Position numbers and translations under genes: made by a program
Source of the DNA: Paragorgia papillata
Taxonomy: Eukaryota; Cnidaria; Anthozoa; Scleralcyonacea; Coralliidae
NCBI GenBank assembly: GCA_035771165.1
Contig: JAWNZC010000421.1
Location: forward strand, 411,001-475,000
Direction: 5' to 3'
DNA: 64,000 nt
The notes under the pieces: model-generated
Told to the model about the DNA's origin: nothing
The model's input: the letters and a program-made list of their open reading frames with translations, nothing else
Database searches by the model: none
Shown: piece by piece, positions 11,808 to 22,490 of the stretch
How the letters are laid out: each line of letters begins with the position of its first letter
Numbering within the stretch: the first letter of the stretch is position 1

Positions 11808-12676
11808 TGCTGACTCGCTTTGTTTGAAAGTTTCTGTTCAAGACAACTTACCTGTAATCCTTGCCTCGGCTTAAATCTAAAACGAATAAAACATTTGCTA
11901 TTAGCAATACTAAAAATATATAAACTTTAAACAATGTATGTATAATATCTTTACTCAAACTAAATACTGGCATGTACTTAGTAGTCTATGTACAATGTAG
12001 TTCTAAGTCTGTAGAAAACGCCACTCCAATTTGAATTTCGTGAACCTACCGATTTCATGGTATCGAAAACAGTCGTACCAACATCAAGCGCAAGTTTGCA
12101 CGCAAAGCGTACCTTCATCCCTCCTCAACTGTGATCTTAGTTAGTTACTTGGTCTGCAGTCGGAGGTAGTCAGAAGGCTCCTCTTTCGTTGATAACTACA
12201 CTAAGGCAGGGGTGGACGCCACTCCTATCCCAGATGGTCTTGATTTTGCGGAGGGAGGCCTAGGAAAACCGGAGAACCCGGCGAAAAACCCTCGAAGCGC
12301 AGGAGAGACCAACTACTAAACTCTACTCACATGGTCCAAGCTCGAGAACGGGTTTTTTCCAAGACGATCACCCATCCAAGTACTAACGCCGTTTAACCGG
12401 GCTTAACTATTGGTGAGAGGCAGCGCCCTACGCGCTCCCCCTGATCCAGCAAAGCTCAGACACAGGACAAATGAAATTACCAGGACTAAGGCTCCAAATG
12501 CCAAATTATCGGTGAAAATGATATTTCTGACCAGAAACTATCAAAACAACACATTTGGAATGATTCCCTCACTCCGCGCAATTTTTCGTAATTTATTAAT
12601 TACCTTTCACGGTTTTCGCATTCGTCCCATTCACCGGATGAATCTTCTTCACTTTCTACAAAAAATACCGGGCTTT
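7718..12676 (-). CDS. KSR: KSR pseudokinase-domain exons
   Basis: This is part of the KSR gene. An acidic pre-kinase segment (ESEEDSSGEWDE, 12604-12676) leads into the N-lobe. The glycine loop is present (VGVGPNGPVY, 11562-11650). The VAIK position reads VMVH, so the ATP-anchoring Lys is His. The Raf/KSR dimer-interface segment is kept as MIRHENVMLFMGACLEPP. The catalytic loop reads GMSYLHAKCITVPCLRTMN, with VPC in place of HRD or HKD, and the DFG position reads INE. The rest of the fold is intact: LTYLAPEV, MDVYAYGTVMYEILTDKWPF, SCWALDPNQRPSF. The last exon (7718-7822) adds RRHSISEPE, a possible basophilic phosphosite. Every exon joins in phase. Confidence 0.9.
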
Positions 12677-12854
12677 CTAAAAAATAGAGAAACAATAGTT
12701 ATCAACACCATCAAAGCCATCACAATCAATACCAACGACGACGACGAGAGCAGCAGCAGCAGCAACAACAACAATAGCAGCATCATCAACAACAACAAAC
12801 AGCAACAACAACAGCATCGTCAACAACAACAGCAGCAACAACAACTGCATCATC

Positions 12855-12885
<31 letters not shown>

Positions 12886-14907
12886 TCGTCGACAACAAAC
12901 AGCAGCAACAACAACAGCATCAAAAACAGCAGGAACAACAACACTAACAGCAGCAGCAGCATCAACAACAGCTATCCCGTGCTGGCCAAAAAAGCTGCGT
13001 CGCCGAAGGCTCTGGGGTGCGAGATGGTACACAAAAGCAAGAAAAATTTGTCAAGCAAAAAAAGTCTCGTGTAACCTGCAATGTCCCCAGGCCCCACCAC
13101 CACCCTAATACGTCGGTGTTGCAGGCTAGGTCTCGTGCGCACGGAGCTTGACTTCAACTACAAACTAATGAGTTTCGTTTCTGTACACACTAAAAATAAT
13201 GGTCCGTCCAATATAGCAAAAACACTAACGAACAGGATTACAATGGGACGCAATTATAGCCCGGTTGTCATGCGGGTGATGAAAAGATATCGAAAAGTGA
13301 ATCAATATTTATAGAAACCTATTACGACCTACTAGATGACAGCTGTAGCAGCCATCATGGAATTATAAGAATAATAAGCGCAATTAATAAGCGAGGCTGG
13401 TGGGCCTCGAGTACAAATAAGCTCTGTCGGACGAGGTTAGCACTTGGTGGGTGATCGTCTGGGAGTTCTGATCTCTATAAGATATAAGTGCATACATGTT
13501 GATTGTAGGGAAGGCGCGTTGTGATCTCTTCACATGTGTCAGTGCGCCGTGATCCGATACGTGCAGTGTCTAATTGATATGCCTTTGACTTGGTTATATT
13601 TACTTGCTTCTTTTGCAATGGCTTTCTTTTCTTTCTTTTTTCTTTCCTGTCCTCTCTTTTATTTTATTTTCTATTCTTTTCCTTTCCGATTCCTGACTGA
13701 AAACATGTTAGCTTAATGCGCAGTTGGAGTGTCCAACTCGCGTGTATTACCATGCAGGTTTATCCCAAATCGATACCAACAGACGAATATACATCAATAA
13801 TTGGCGACTTTTATCGCTAGACTTTCCTCACGCTTCGGTAGCGGCTACAGAAATACAGTAACACACAACCAACTACAGAAGCGGAAGTGGGAAGGTATTC
13901 CATTTTGACTGTAATTATATCCGCGGTCGATAATCTACGTCTTTTGTATTTTTATATCCGACCCTTAAGGCAATTGTCTTTTTTCAATTATTTTTATCAG
14001 TTTAGCTTATACGCTAACCTGACCCACTGGCGTGTTTACCGCCAAACTTATACGGTAATCTGATTCATGTATACGTAAATATACTGAAACTTTAATTTCA
14101 ACTCATGAATCATTTGCTTTTCCCATCGTCGTTGGGAACACTTCAATTTGAAAGACATGCAATTATCACATGTATATGTGCCATTATGGCATAATCTTTC
14201 ATGCTGGCATATATACATATTATAATTCCATTAGAAAGATAAGCAATTCTTGTTTGGCATATTGGACTCGTTTAGCACATGCAAAATTTAAAAAAAGTCA
14301 ATTCATAAACATGTTAAATCTCTCTGACACTGTACGTGTGTTATATATATTTTATTTGAATTATTTCCAATAATATCATATATCTTGGAAAGCGATATGG
14401 TTCCTATAGCAACAACGCGTGTAATTAATATATTATGGAAACGCTTAGTTTTAAAAGCTTTTTAAAATCTTCGTGCAAACATAATAAAATCATAAAACAT
14501 TGATTTTTTAAAAAGATTAATTTTAAATTCCCTTCCACGACGTCCCAAATATAAGCAAGGCTGTATTTAGCAACAGGAAAGTTTAATTGTGTGTGAATAT
14601 TCTTCGACTATATATATATATATAGAAGTAATATTTATAAACCGCGCAGGAGGGCTTTATCGGATATAAAACACGAGGCGATAGCCGAGTGTTTTAGAGC
14701 CGATAAAGCCCGTACTGCAAGGTTTTTAAATGGCTTCTAAAAAGAATCACTTCATACGTTCATTGGCGTAGTAATTTTGAAAATTAAGCTTATCTCAGCC
14801 GTTAAAAACCAGCGAGAAACTTAGAGCGAGTCTATATCACATATATAGATCCGATACGCTCATGATTTTACTTTGCGTTTTCCTCATGAATTATTAATAA
14901 ATTTTAG

Positions 14908-14978
<71 letters not shown>

Positions 14979-17900
14979 ATACATCACAAATAATCGTCCA
15001 ATCAAATGTCTACATTAGCGTCACGTGCCAGCCCAATATTTTACGATGTAGGACAACTACATATTGGGCAGCAACCTTTGGACAGGTGCACAAGGTATAT
15101 ATATATCAATTGCACGATTATTTGCTCGATATAATAAAACACCTATTGCATGGATTCATCTCCGCCCGATATGGAAAATATTTCAGTCTCAAATTTTAAT
15201 ATTAGTCTCGACCTTCGGTCTTGCCCAATATTGAATTTTCCGACTTAAATATTTTGCCATATTGGGCTTAGATGAATCCATACATATATATATATATATA
15301 TATATTCATATTCCAATCTTTTTTTCCCCATATGTTAATAGTATTTTTAGCTTGAGGGTAGTAAAGTTTTTTCCTGCCTGGAGCTCAGCGTTTTTCTCTG
15401 AATTTAATTTACGACAGCTTGTACAGCAAAAACATACGAAAAAACTTTAAAAGTCAGGAAAGCTCAGGAAAATAAAAGACTCTTCTTCACATGCATGTTT
15501 GTACCGTAAATTTATTATAATAACATGCCAGCGTGCTGCCTTTTTTCAATACAAAAATATAATAATAAACTGCTGGCTTCCAAATAAAGAAAAAAAACCA
15601 AACAAAAACAAATAGACCATACGAAAATTCACGCCACCTGCTTTCTCGAAAATTATCATAATTTTAAATAACAATACAGCATTAACATGTTTATATTTTT
15701 TTCAAAACGTTTGAAGACAGCTTCTTGTATATTTGTAATGGATAAAAACGTGTAAGTAGGGATTTTAATGGTGGGATAAACACGCAAAGACTCACTGATA
15801 GTAGCATTGAAACGTTGGAGTGGTTTTTATAAGCGTTATTTGCACAGGTGATATATATGGCCCCATTGAAAAACTCCTACCTGCACTCGAAACTACTCCT
15901 TTTTATTATTTATTATAATATTTAAAATGCCTATCCCACCATAGTCAATCGAGATATGGTCTGGAAACTCGGCAAACTTCAAAGCGCCTATAATGAGCTG
16001 GGATTTTATGTTGAACCGTACGTTACACCGTGCACATCCTTTGTTTTAGGTTTATTAATATTTAAATATCACGGTTGAGTGATTGAACTGAAACTTCGTT
16101 CATTATACCAAAATACAATGTGTTCAGTGACCGTACACCGTGCACAAAAATGCATAAAGGCGAACAAAAAGATAGACCAAAGACTTTAGCTGAGTTTCCA
16201 GACCATATCTCGATTGACTATGATCCCACCTGTGGGGATTTTCTATATTCGTAATCTTGGGCTTCCTGAGCAAAATTATAATATATCTTGACGCGTTCCA
16301 AAATTTCATCTTCATAGACTTTTTCGTTGTTAAGTTGATAACTATACTTACAAGAAGTGACATCGCTGTAGGAATGAGCTTTTGGAAGCGTTTAGTCGTT
16401 TACCAGGGGGGGTACTCTCGTATATAAGGTATACGGGTATGTACCGCCCTATAGGGTTTGGTTTTCGCGCTCCGGAATAGGAATAATTTATTTAACGTCA
16501 TTAACGTAGGGAGGAGTCGCCTCATCTCCCGAGCACTAGGCTCATGTAAAAACGTATGACTGGGGTCTGGGATAGGGTTGGGTGCCTATTTTGGTCTGAG
16601 ATAGAGTTGTGACACTAGTGCTGGGATTATTGATTTTTTAGTTTAGGCCTGGGATAGGGTATAGAAAATCGCCTTCTTAGGTCTGCGATAGGGTCAGGAT
16701 TTTGAGGTCACGGCGGCACACCCCTACCCAAAAATTGCTAGAGTACACTCCCACCCCCGCCCCGGGAGTGTATATAGAAATACAAGTTTTCACAATAAAA
16801 TTGCACGTCCTTCTCGCTATTTCTTGTGTTTATACCAGAACGAAGGGAATTAAGTGCGAAATAGATGCGTTACAGTAGTATTATAAACTGTTTTTCCCCA
16901 AAAGGCTCATTCCTACAACGACGTCACTTCTTGCATGTAAGTAGTTATACCAACTTTGACATGAAGATGAAATTTTGGAACGTCAAGATATATTGCAATT
17001 TTGCCTAGGAAAATTCAAACATCACGAATATGTAAAATTCCCACATGTGGGATAGGCATATTTAGAATAATATAATAAATAATAAAAGAAGAATGGTTTT
17101 GAGTGCAGTTTGGAAAAACAACATGCTCAACCTTGGTGAACCGTAAAAAGGTCATTGAAAAACTCACTTAGCGGTTATCACCAAATCAATTAATTGACAG
17201 ATGAAAAAAATGTTCGTCCATAAAATGCTTCATCTGTTGTTATGACAACAATGTTTCAAAATGGCCGAAAATTTACGTTTAATCCTATTTATTTCAAAAA
17301 CACAATTCAATTTTATGGATTAAAACGTTTTGCATTAAACATTAATTTTTTTTTAAGTTTAAGTAATCAATCTCACACTCGTTTAGATCAATCTCACTGT
17401 CGTTTAGATCAATCTCACACTCGTTTAGATCAATCTCACACTCGTTTAGATCAATCTCACTGTCGTTTAGATCAATCTCACACTCGTTTAGATCAATCTC
17501 ACACTCGTTTAGATCAATCTCACACTCGTTTAGATCAATCTTACACTCGTTTAGATCAATCTAACGCTCGTTTAGATTAATCTCACACTCGTTTAGATCA
17601 ATCTCACACTCGTTTAGATCAATCTCACACTCGTTTAGATCAATCTCACACTCGTTTAGATCAATCTCACAGTCGTTTAGATCAATCTCACACTCGTTTA
17701 GATCAATCTCACACTCGTTTAGATCAATCTCACACTCGTTTAGATCTACCTCACACTCGTTTAGATCAATCTCACACTCGTTTAGATCAATCTCACACTC
17801 GTTTAGATCAATCTCACACTCGTTTAGATCGATCTCACACTCGTTTAGATCAATCTCACACTCGTTTAGATCAATCTCACACTCGTTTAGATCAATCTCA

Positions 17901-20900
17901 CAATCGTTTAGATCGATCTCACGCTCGTTTAGATCAATCTCACAATCGTTTAGATCAATCTCACACTCGTTTAGATCGACTTTCCCACTCGTTTAGATCA
18001 ATCTCACACTCGTTTAGATCAATCTCACACTCGTTTAGATCGGTTTCACACTCGTTTAGATCAATCTCACACTCGTTTAGATCAATCTCACACTCGTTTA
18101 GATCGATCTCACAATCGTTTAGATCGACTTTCCCACTCGTTTAGATCAATCTCACACTCGTTTAGATCGGTCTCACACTCGTTTAGATCAATCTCACAAT
18201 CGTTTAGATCGACTTTCCCACTCGTTTAGATCAATCTCACACTCGTTTAGATCGGTCTCACACTCGTTTAGATCAATCTCACACTCGTTTAGATCAATCT
18301 CACGCTCGTTTAGATCAATCTCACAATCGTTTAGATCGATCTCAGACTCGTTCAGGTCGATCTCACACTGATTCTCAGACTACTCAGTTGCATTCGAATG
18401 CTCATGCACCAGTTAAATCGCTTTGAATTTTGACATTCAGTTGACCGACTTATATCGATCTTACATACATGATGGCTCCTTAGTCATAATTATATAAGGT
18501 GCTTTCAACGTACCGCTGCATACATGTAAGCATGAGAGAACCTATCTTATATCTAGATTGACAAGCCAAGGACTATTTCAAGTGTTTAAACACTGTGTAA
18601 ACACTTGAGTCGCCATTTATCGATTTGTGCATGGATTCGTCTGTGTGTACACAAGGAAGAAAACATTACAAGTTTTGTTTTTGATAATTCTCCTTGGTCA
18701 AAGGCTATACTGCACTGACCTTTCCATCAATCAAAACATATAGTAAGGTTTAACTGAGTACTGCCGAAAATATTGAACGTAGTTTCTAACGTTTCGAGCA
18801 AAGGCTCTTACGTTTCTCTCGACGAAGGGCCATCGCTCGAAACGTTCAATAATTACAGTACTAAAACCTTACAATATTTCGATTTGTATTGCAACACTAC
18901 CTGCGCAGAACACTACTTTTATTTCCATCAATCAGACTTAAGCGCTGCACAGACGACCAAGTTTTCCTTGACAAGTTGTATTTGTTCGTGTGTACGACAC
19001 AAATTGACAAGTTTTTCCTTGACAAGGAGCCTTGTTCAAAAGCTGGTCATGCCAGCTTTTGAACAAGGAAAATTGCTTGTGTATAGTCGTCAAGGAAAAC
19101 TTGACAAGGTCATCTCCGAAGCTTATTACGCGTCCATTGCCGTCAAGGAAAACTTGTCCAACCGTACACACGAGCAATTATAAATTGTCAAGGAAAATGT
19201 TTGGGGGAAAAATTGTTCATCGTACACACGAGCAAGGAAAGCTACCAAGGAACTTGTCAAGGAAAACTTGGTCGTCTGTGCGGGGCTTTATCAAGGACAT
19301 GGCTAAGCTCCATCATGCAGATAGCTTAACAAGTGGTATAATGTCAACGAGAAAGGTCGTTTAGAGTCACCCAAGGTCAATTTGAATTATGCTTTTTAGT
19401 TTCCATGTACTTACTCTGTCCCAGGCTTCTATACTCAAAGCTAGAAAAATTTCTACATATTGACCTTACCTTCAATACAAGAAGCAGTATTCCTTTCCCT
19501 AAGTGTAGCTTTCTCCTCGTGGCATCTCCGTGTTACATCGTAGCCCAACAAGCGATCTCCAAACCTCTCTGATGACGGTTCCTCTTTGACAGTCTCGATT
19601 TGATCTGGAGTCGGCGAACGGCTGCGCTGAGAGCCAGTGCCTGCGGACGACGAGCAGGATTGATTCACAGATGAATAACCGGACGAGACGACCGAAGTCG
19701 TGTGCGGTGTTAAACCCTGGCCGAAGCCAGATTGATTTGTAGCAGATAAGTGCAATATATTCCGGTAATTTTCGGCCCCTCCGAACCCGTAAAGCTCAGC
19801 GACTAGAGACGTGCCGTAACGTTCGGTGAGCCCAGACGAAGTCGGTATCGGACTGAAAGACGAATGGTGTTGTCGTGTGTTTGTGTACGTCTGTTGAGGC
19901 CCTAATTTCCATTTTAAATCGGCGGTTTCTCTTTGTGCTGGCTGGCCCTTCGTTGCTGCACGGTTGCTCTGCTGCAACCGGTACGTACATCGACGATCCG
20001 TGAGAGACCGTCGAAAAAACTTTGACTTTGATTTGCCTGTCGAAATAAACAGAGATCAGGTTTTGTGAAAAAAGGTTTCGGTGTATTTTTTGGTCGCATT
20101 GTAAAAATCCAGGGCTTAATGGCAAGTACATGAATATTTAATTGTAATTTCCTCGCTCAGCAACGAACACATCAATGCAATATCTATATAGACTTACGTT
20201 CACAAGCCGGGAAGCAATTATGCCCTGTTAAATCCGAACAACCTTTGTGGCATTTCATGCTTAAAAACAAAAACAAGAAAAACGTAAGTGTAAAACTGGT
20301 TGAATATTACAGGCTGAGGCGTGAACGGTTGCAATAATATATTGAAGAATTATTTGTTCTAACCGCAGACAAATATCTGCCCTGTTGATCTCCAACAGAA
20401 ATCATTCACAATATACATTGAATGCAAATACAGCTCACCGGCAAACTCGGCAACGCAGACCAAAAAAACGAATACTCTTCTTGCAGTGGTGACAACGTTT
20501 GCGACATAGAATCGTCTTTGAAAAACTAATAAGAAAACGGAGAATCGTGAAAAATAATTCCCCCTCGGGGATATTAGTTTACACAAGAAAAAATATATAT
20601 TACAGGTGCACGCACATAAATGCATAATGAACAACGATTTTGATTTATGATGGCGCTGTAAAAATTGCTGCCCAGTTTTGAAGATTCTGAAAAACACTCC
20701 AACGACAGAGTCGTGTGCAGTCAAGCGTACGATTGTTGTGGAGCCCAACGCTTGCAGTAAAACGTAAAAGATGTGTATAAAACGAGGCTGTATTTAGACG
20801 TTTGGTTTAATGACTGCGTATATAGAAGCTGAGTTACAGCGCTTTTAGTTTTGTGCAATGTGTTCGCTTGGGTTGAAGTGCTTTTTAAAAACAAATGACT

Positions 20901-20942
20901 CGTTGATGTCGTTTACCTGTGTGATTTCAACTGCATTTCCAT
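7718..20942 (-). CDS. KSR: Kinase suppressor of Ras (KSR), pseudokinase scaffold
   Basis: KSR scaffolds Raf, MEK and ERK and activates Raf by dimerising with it through its kinase-like domain. Fourteen exons were read: a candidate first exon 20917-20942, C1 exons 20439-20525 and 20198-20259, a Ser-rich exon 19470-20036, and kinase-region exons 12604-12676, 11852-11876, 11562-11650, 11363-11441, 11086-11174, 10358-10454, 10139-10263, 9661-9801, 8959-9088, 7949-8032 and 7718-7822. The eleven kinase-region exons join in phase to a TGA at 7718-7720. The link between 19470 and 12676 was not resolved, so at least one exon is missing. KSR is preferred over Raf because no Ras-binding domain precedes the C1, the C1 sequence is KSR-like, and the catalytic residues are lost. 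The usual N-terminal CA1 domain was not found. Confidence 0.88.
8040..8860. repeat. Inverted-repeat-rich intron sequence
   Basis: Several fold-back motifs lie in a KSR intron. Examples are TCAAACACTAGTGTTTGA near 8147, CACTTGAACTCGTTTTTGAAAT matched to an inverted copy near 8305, and GATCTGTATCTGATTTAC at 8775 with its inverse at 8814-8835. Related sequences (GATCTGTATCTGATTT and CTCATGAATTATTAAT) recur near 26430, 26610, 14880 and 52750, suggesting a degraded MITE family. Confidence 0.55.
10671..11066 (+). repeat. (CTG/TTG)n array with higher-order repeats
   Basis: About 400 bp of mixed CTG and TTG triplets lie in a KSR intron, interrupted several times by GTCGTCGTTCTTGCATGCTG, which marks a higher-order unit of roughly 60-100 bp. 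Cys/Val/Leu-rich frames are repeat translations. In the KSR transcript this reads (CAG/CAA)n. Confidence 0.95.
11711..11806 (+). repeat. (TCTG)n/(CCTG)n tetranucleotide microsatellite
   Basis: An uninterrupted run of CTGT and CTGC tetranucleotides lies in a short KSR intron between exons 11852-11876 and 11562-11650. Confidence 0.97.
12150..12440 (-). mobile_element. 5S-rRNA-derived SINE copy
   Basis: Read on the minus strand, it has the 5S-like head (GCGCTGCCTCTCACC, TTAAGCCCGG, then GTTAGTACTTGGATGGGTGA) followed by the family body and tail. It lies in a KSR intron. Confidence 0.8.
12728..12971 (+). repeat. (CAA/CAG)n triplet array
   Basis: About 245 bp of CAA, CAG and CATCAT triplets lie just upstream (in gene sense) of KSR exon 12604-12676. 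It is complementary in sense to the (CTG/TTG)n array at 10671-11066. Gln-rich and Leu-rich frames are repeat translations. Confidence 0.95.
13390..13580 (+). mobile_element. 5S-rRNA-derived SINE, degraded copy
   Basis: GGACGAGGTTAGCACTTGG then GGGTGATCGTCTGGGA matches the 5S-like core of the family with substitutions. The tail retains the GTGCGCCGTGATCCG and TTGATATGCCTTTGACT motifs seen in other copies. Confidence 0.6.
14651..14720. repeat. Short hairpin element
   Basis: GGGCTTTATCGGATATAAAA and its inverted counterpart (TTTTAGAGCCGATAAAGCCC) flank GGCGATAGCC, forming a ~65 bp imperfect palindrome. Confidence 0.6.
14909..14971. repeat. (TA)n microsatellite
   Basis: About 60 bp of uninterrupted TA dinucleotides. 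Shorter TA runs lie at 15099-15110 and 15284-15304. Confidence 0.98.
15149..15284. mobile_element. Fold-back element flanked by TA runs
   Basis: GGATTCATCTCCGCCCGATATGG at the left is mirrored by CCATATTGGGCTTAGATGAATCC at the right. The arms also share AAATATTT and AATATT words. It is a non-coding MITE-like hairpin of ~135 bp. Confidence 0.65.
15885..17112. repeat. Inverted segmental duplication inside KSR
   Basis: The segment 15885-15940 plus 16222-16380 (on the minus strand, once the MITE is removed) matches 16903-17112 on the plus strand. Both contain CTCATTCCTACA, ACTTCTTG and GAAGATGAAATTTTGGAACG. The minus-strand copy has a short open stretch that might be a KSR linker exon: after E|, a 14-bp candidate exon at 16355-16368 fits phase. 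I could not confirm it. The plus-strand copy is broken by stops. Confidence 0.6.
15940..16222. mobile_element. MITE with ~30 bp TIRs, possibly hAT-like (copy 1)
   Basis: The ends are CATAGTCAATCGAGATATGG (continuing TCTGGAAACTC) and its exact inverse. The flanks repeat ATCCCAC(C) on both sides, a 7-8 bp target-site duplication as in hAT elements. A diverged copy lies at 57782-58036. It sits inside one arm of an inverted duplication (see 15885-17112). Confidence 0.8.
17374..18366 (+). repeat. 21-bp minisatellite, about 47 units
   Basis: The consensus unit is CACTCGTTTAGATCAATCTCA. Variants include GACTTTCCCACTCG, GGTCTCAC and CTGTCG. The length of 21 bp keeps a frame open (His-Thr-Arg-Leu-Asp-Gln-Ser per unit) for part of the array. 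No start, splice context or conserved flank marks it as a gene. It lies in the long KSR intron. Confidence 0.97.
18745..18935. mobile_element. Palindromic element with CGTTTCGAGCGAAGG core (short copy)
   Basis: ATATAGTAAGGTTTAACTGA at the left is mirrored by ACCTTACAATATTTCGATT at the right. The interior holds one to two copies of the CTCTCGACGAAGGGCC / CTCGAAACGTT palindrome. The right end reads CACTACCTGCGCAG. A longer copy with tandem cores lies at 58086-58510. Confidence 0.7.
18939..19288. mobile_element. Palindromic MITE, family AAGCCCCGCACAGACGACC (copy 2)
   Basis: It has the same ends and the same CAAAAGCTGGTCATGCCAGC centre as the copy at 5843-6216. It abuts the fold-back element at 18745-18935. 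Confidence 0.85.
19470..20942 (-). CDS. KSR: KSR 5' exons: C1 zinc finger and Ser/Thr-rich linker
   Basis: This is part of the KSR gene. Exons 20439-20525 and 20198-20259 encode an atypical C1 domain: FSKTILCRKRCHHCKKSI, then GLRCRVC, then KCHKGCSDL and GHNCFPAC, giving the CxxC, CxxC, HxxC spacing of a zinc-binding C1. The next exon, 19470-20036, continues in phase and is rich in Ser, Thr, Gln and Pro, with SRSPTPDQIETVKEE, a plausible ERK-type S/T-P site. The candidate first exon (20917-20942) encodes only nine residues starting MEMQLKSH. It fits the phase of the C1 exon and has a CAG|GTAAAC donor, but it is too short for independent support. Either this isoform starts just before C1, or upstream exons were missed. 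Confidence 0.72.
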
Positions 20943-21615
20943 CTCTCTCTGTCTACTTCCCAAGTTTGGTTTCCAGCGATAATTTCATCTCGTCGTGTTT
21001 TGCAAGTTCGTCCAAATCGTCGTTGATGGGCCTCGTTCTCTCCCCTCGTCAGCTTCTGCATCGTAAACAAACGAAGTCAGAAAAAGTTGAATCTCCAACC
21101 TGATTGGCTAACCTTGTCGCAACGGACAACTACAGCTGTTTGACGAGAACCAATCACGAGCCGGTAATAAATAGAACTAGACCCACAAAATAAACAGCAT
21201 GAGAGGCGAATGGAGACGTTTTTCATTGGCTAATCGAGGCAAGTGTTCTCCGATTCACACTGCACGGACTCGGCACACGCAGAGCGTTCACAGCTATACC
21301 TTCAATTTGTTACATGATTTTCAAATTAAAGGATTTCGTTCCGTTTTTTAAAAGAATTAAAAACGCGTTAGTTTTGTAAACAAAGCTCGCAAGCGAGTGA
21401 ATGGAAACTCAAGCAATTTGGTCAGTTGATTCAACTGATAACTTCTCTATATCAACAATATATAGGAAGCTATATAGGACTAATTCCATTTATATGCACC
21501 TGATAGACTTATACTATATACTAACCTATCCGTCTGATATATAGGGACTTTGCATATATAGGTAATATTAATCTCTATATATATAAACCCCATGCTGTAA
21601 AATCCTCGAAGTAAA
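20943..21615. other. Region upstream of the candidate KSR first exon
   Basis: No further exon was recognised. A minus-strand stretch near 20950-21075 is open for some 40 codons in one frame but has no recognisable domain. This is where a KSR promoter or extra 5' exons would be expected. Confidence 0.35.
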
Positions 21616-21617
21616 GT

Positions 21618-21619
<2 letters not shown>

Positions 21620-21652
<33 letters not shown>
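21620..21652 (+). repeat. Poly-C homopolymer (~33 nt)
   Basis: An uninterrupted run of C. The Gly-rich frame on the opposite strand is an artefact. Confidence 0.97.
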
Positions 21653-21751
21653 TTCCCTGAAAGTAATCAGTTCCAGAAAGTAACGGCAAATAGGGTGTTT
21701 AGTAATTGTAATACTGCAAGTGGGACAGCGGACTCGGGTGGAGAAGAATAT

Positions 21752-22103
21752 TAAGCCCCGCACAGACGATCAAGTTTTCCTTGACAAGTTTTTCCTTAAC
21801 AAGTTTTATTTGTTCGTGTGTACGACACAAATTGACAAGTTTTTCCTTGACAAGGAGCCTTGTTCAAAAGCTGGTCATGCCAGCTTTTGAACAAGGGAAT
21901 TTGTTCGTGTGTATAGTCGTCAAGGAAAACTTGACAAGATCATCTCCTATAAGCTTATTACGCGATCATTGCTGTCCAGGAAAACTTGTCCAACCGCACA
22001 CACGAGCAATTATAACTTGTCAAGGAAAATTGTTGGGGAAAAACGTGTTCATCGTACACACGAGCAAGGAAAGCTACCAAGGAACTTGTCAAGAAAAACT
22101 TGA
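21752..22103. mobile_element. Palindromic MITE, family AAGCCCCGCACAGACGACC (copy 3, right end cut)
   Basis: The left end and the CAAAAGCTGGTCATGCCAGC centre match the other copies. The right terminus is interrupted at ~22103, where a tRNA-like SINE begins. Confidence 0.85.
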
Positions 22104-22490
22104 GTTAGGTGTTACTCCGAGTGACGAACCATACCGAACAAGTATAGAGAAAACTCTACTTGGCCTGCGGCTGGGATTCGAACCCGCGACTTTCGGTTTA
22201 CTAGTCCGATGCTCCACCAACTGAGCTACAGGTCAAATTGGGAGGAGAAGGTCGAATGATATACTTAGGCTATTTGTTATTTCGAAACAGACTAGTTTCT
22301 TCAATATCTAGACAACAGTCTTCATACATGACGATTTCAAATGATTATTATTACTATCATTCGACCTTCAGCTCCCAACTTGACCTGTATGTATAGCTCA
22401 GTTGGTAGAGCATCGGACTAGTAAACCGAAGGTCGCGGGTTCGAATATACCAGCCGGGCCAAGTAGAGTAATACATTACGTACAAAATAG
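22103..22490. mobile_element. Head-to-head pair of tRNA-Thr-like SINEs
   Basis: A minus-strand copy (22103-22250) and a plus-strand copy (22365-22490) share the tRNA-like head: TAGCTCAGTTGGTAGAGCAT (box A), anticodon loop CTAGTAA (AGT, Thr-like), and GGTTCGAAT (box B). It ends in CCGGGCCAAGTAGAG. The two face each other around ~22310 as an inverted repeat with GAAACAGACTAGTTTCTTCA. The sequence 5' to box A cannot pair with CCGGGCC, so these are SINE heads, not tRNA genes. Confidence 0.8.

Noticed and set aside
7718..12676. A Raf kinase rather than KSR
   Set aside because: There is no Ras-binding domain before C1, and the catalytic residues (VAIK Lys, HRD, DFG) are absent while Raf always keeps them. 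The C1 and kinase motifs are closer to KSR.
17374..18366. CRISPR-like array
   Set aside because: The 21-bp units are contiguous with no unique spacers, and the context is a eukaryotic intron.
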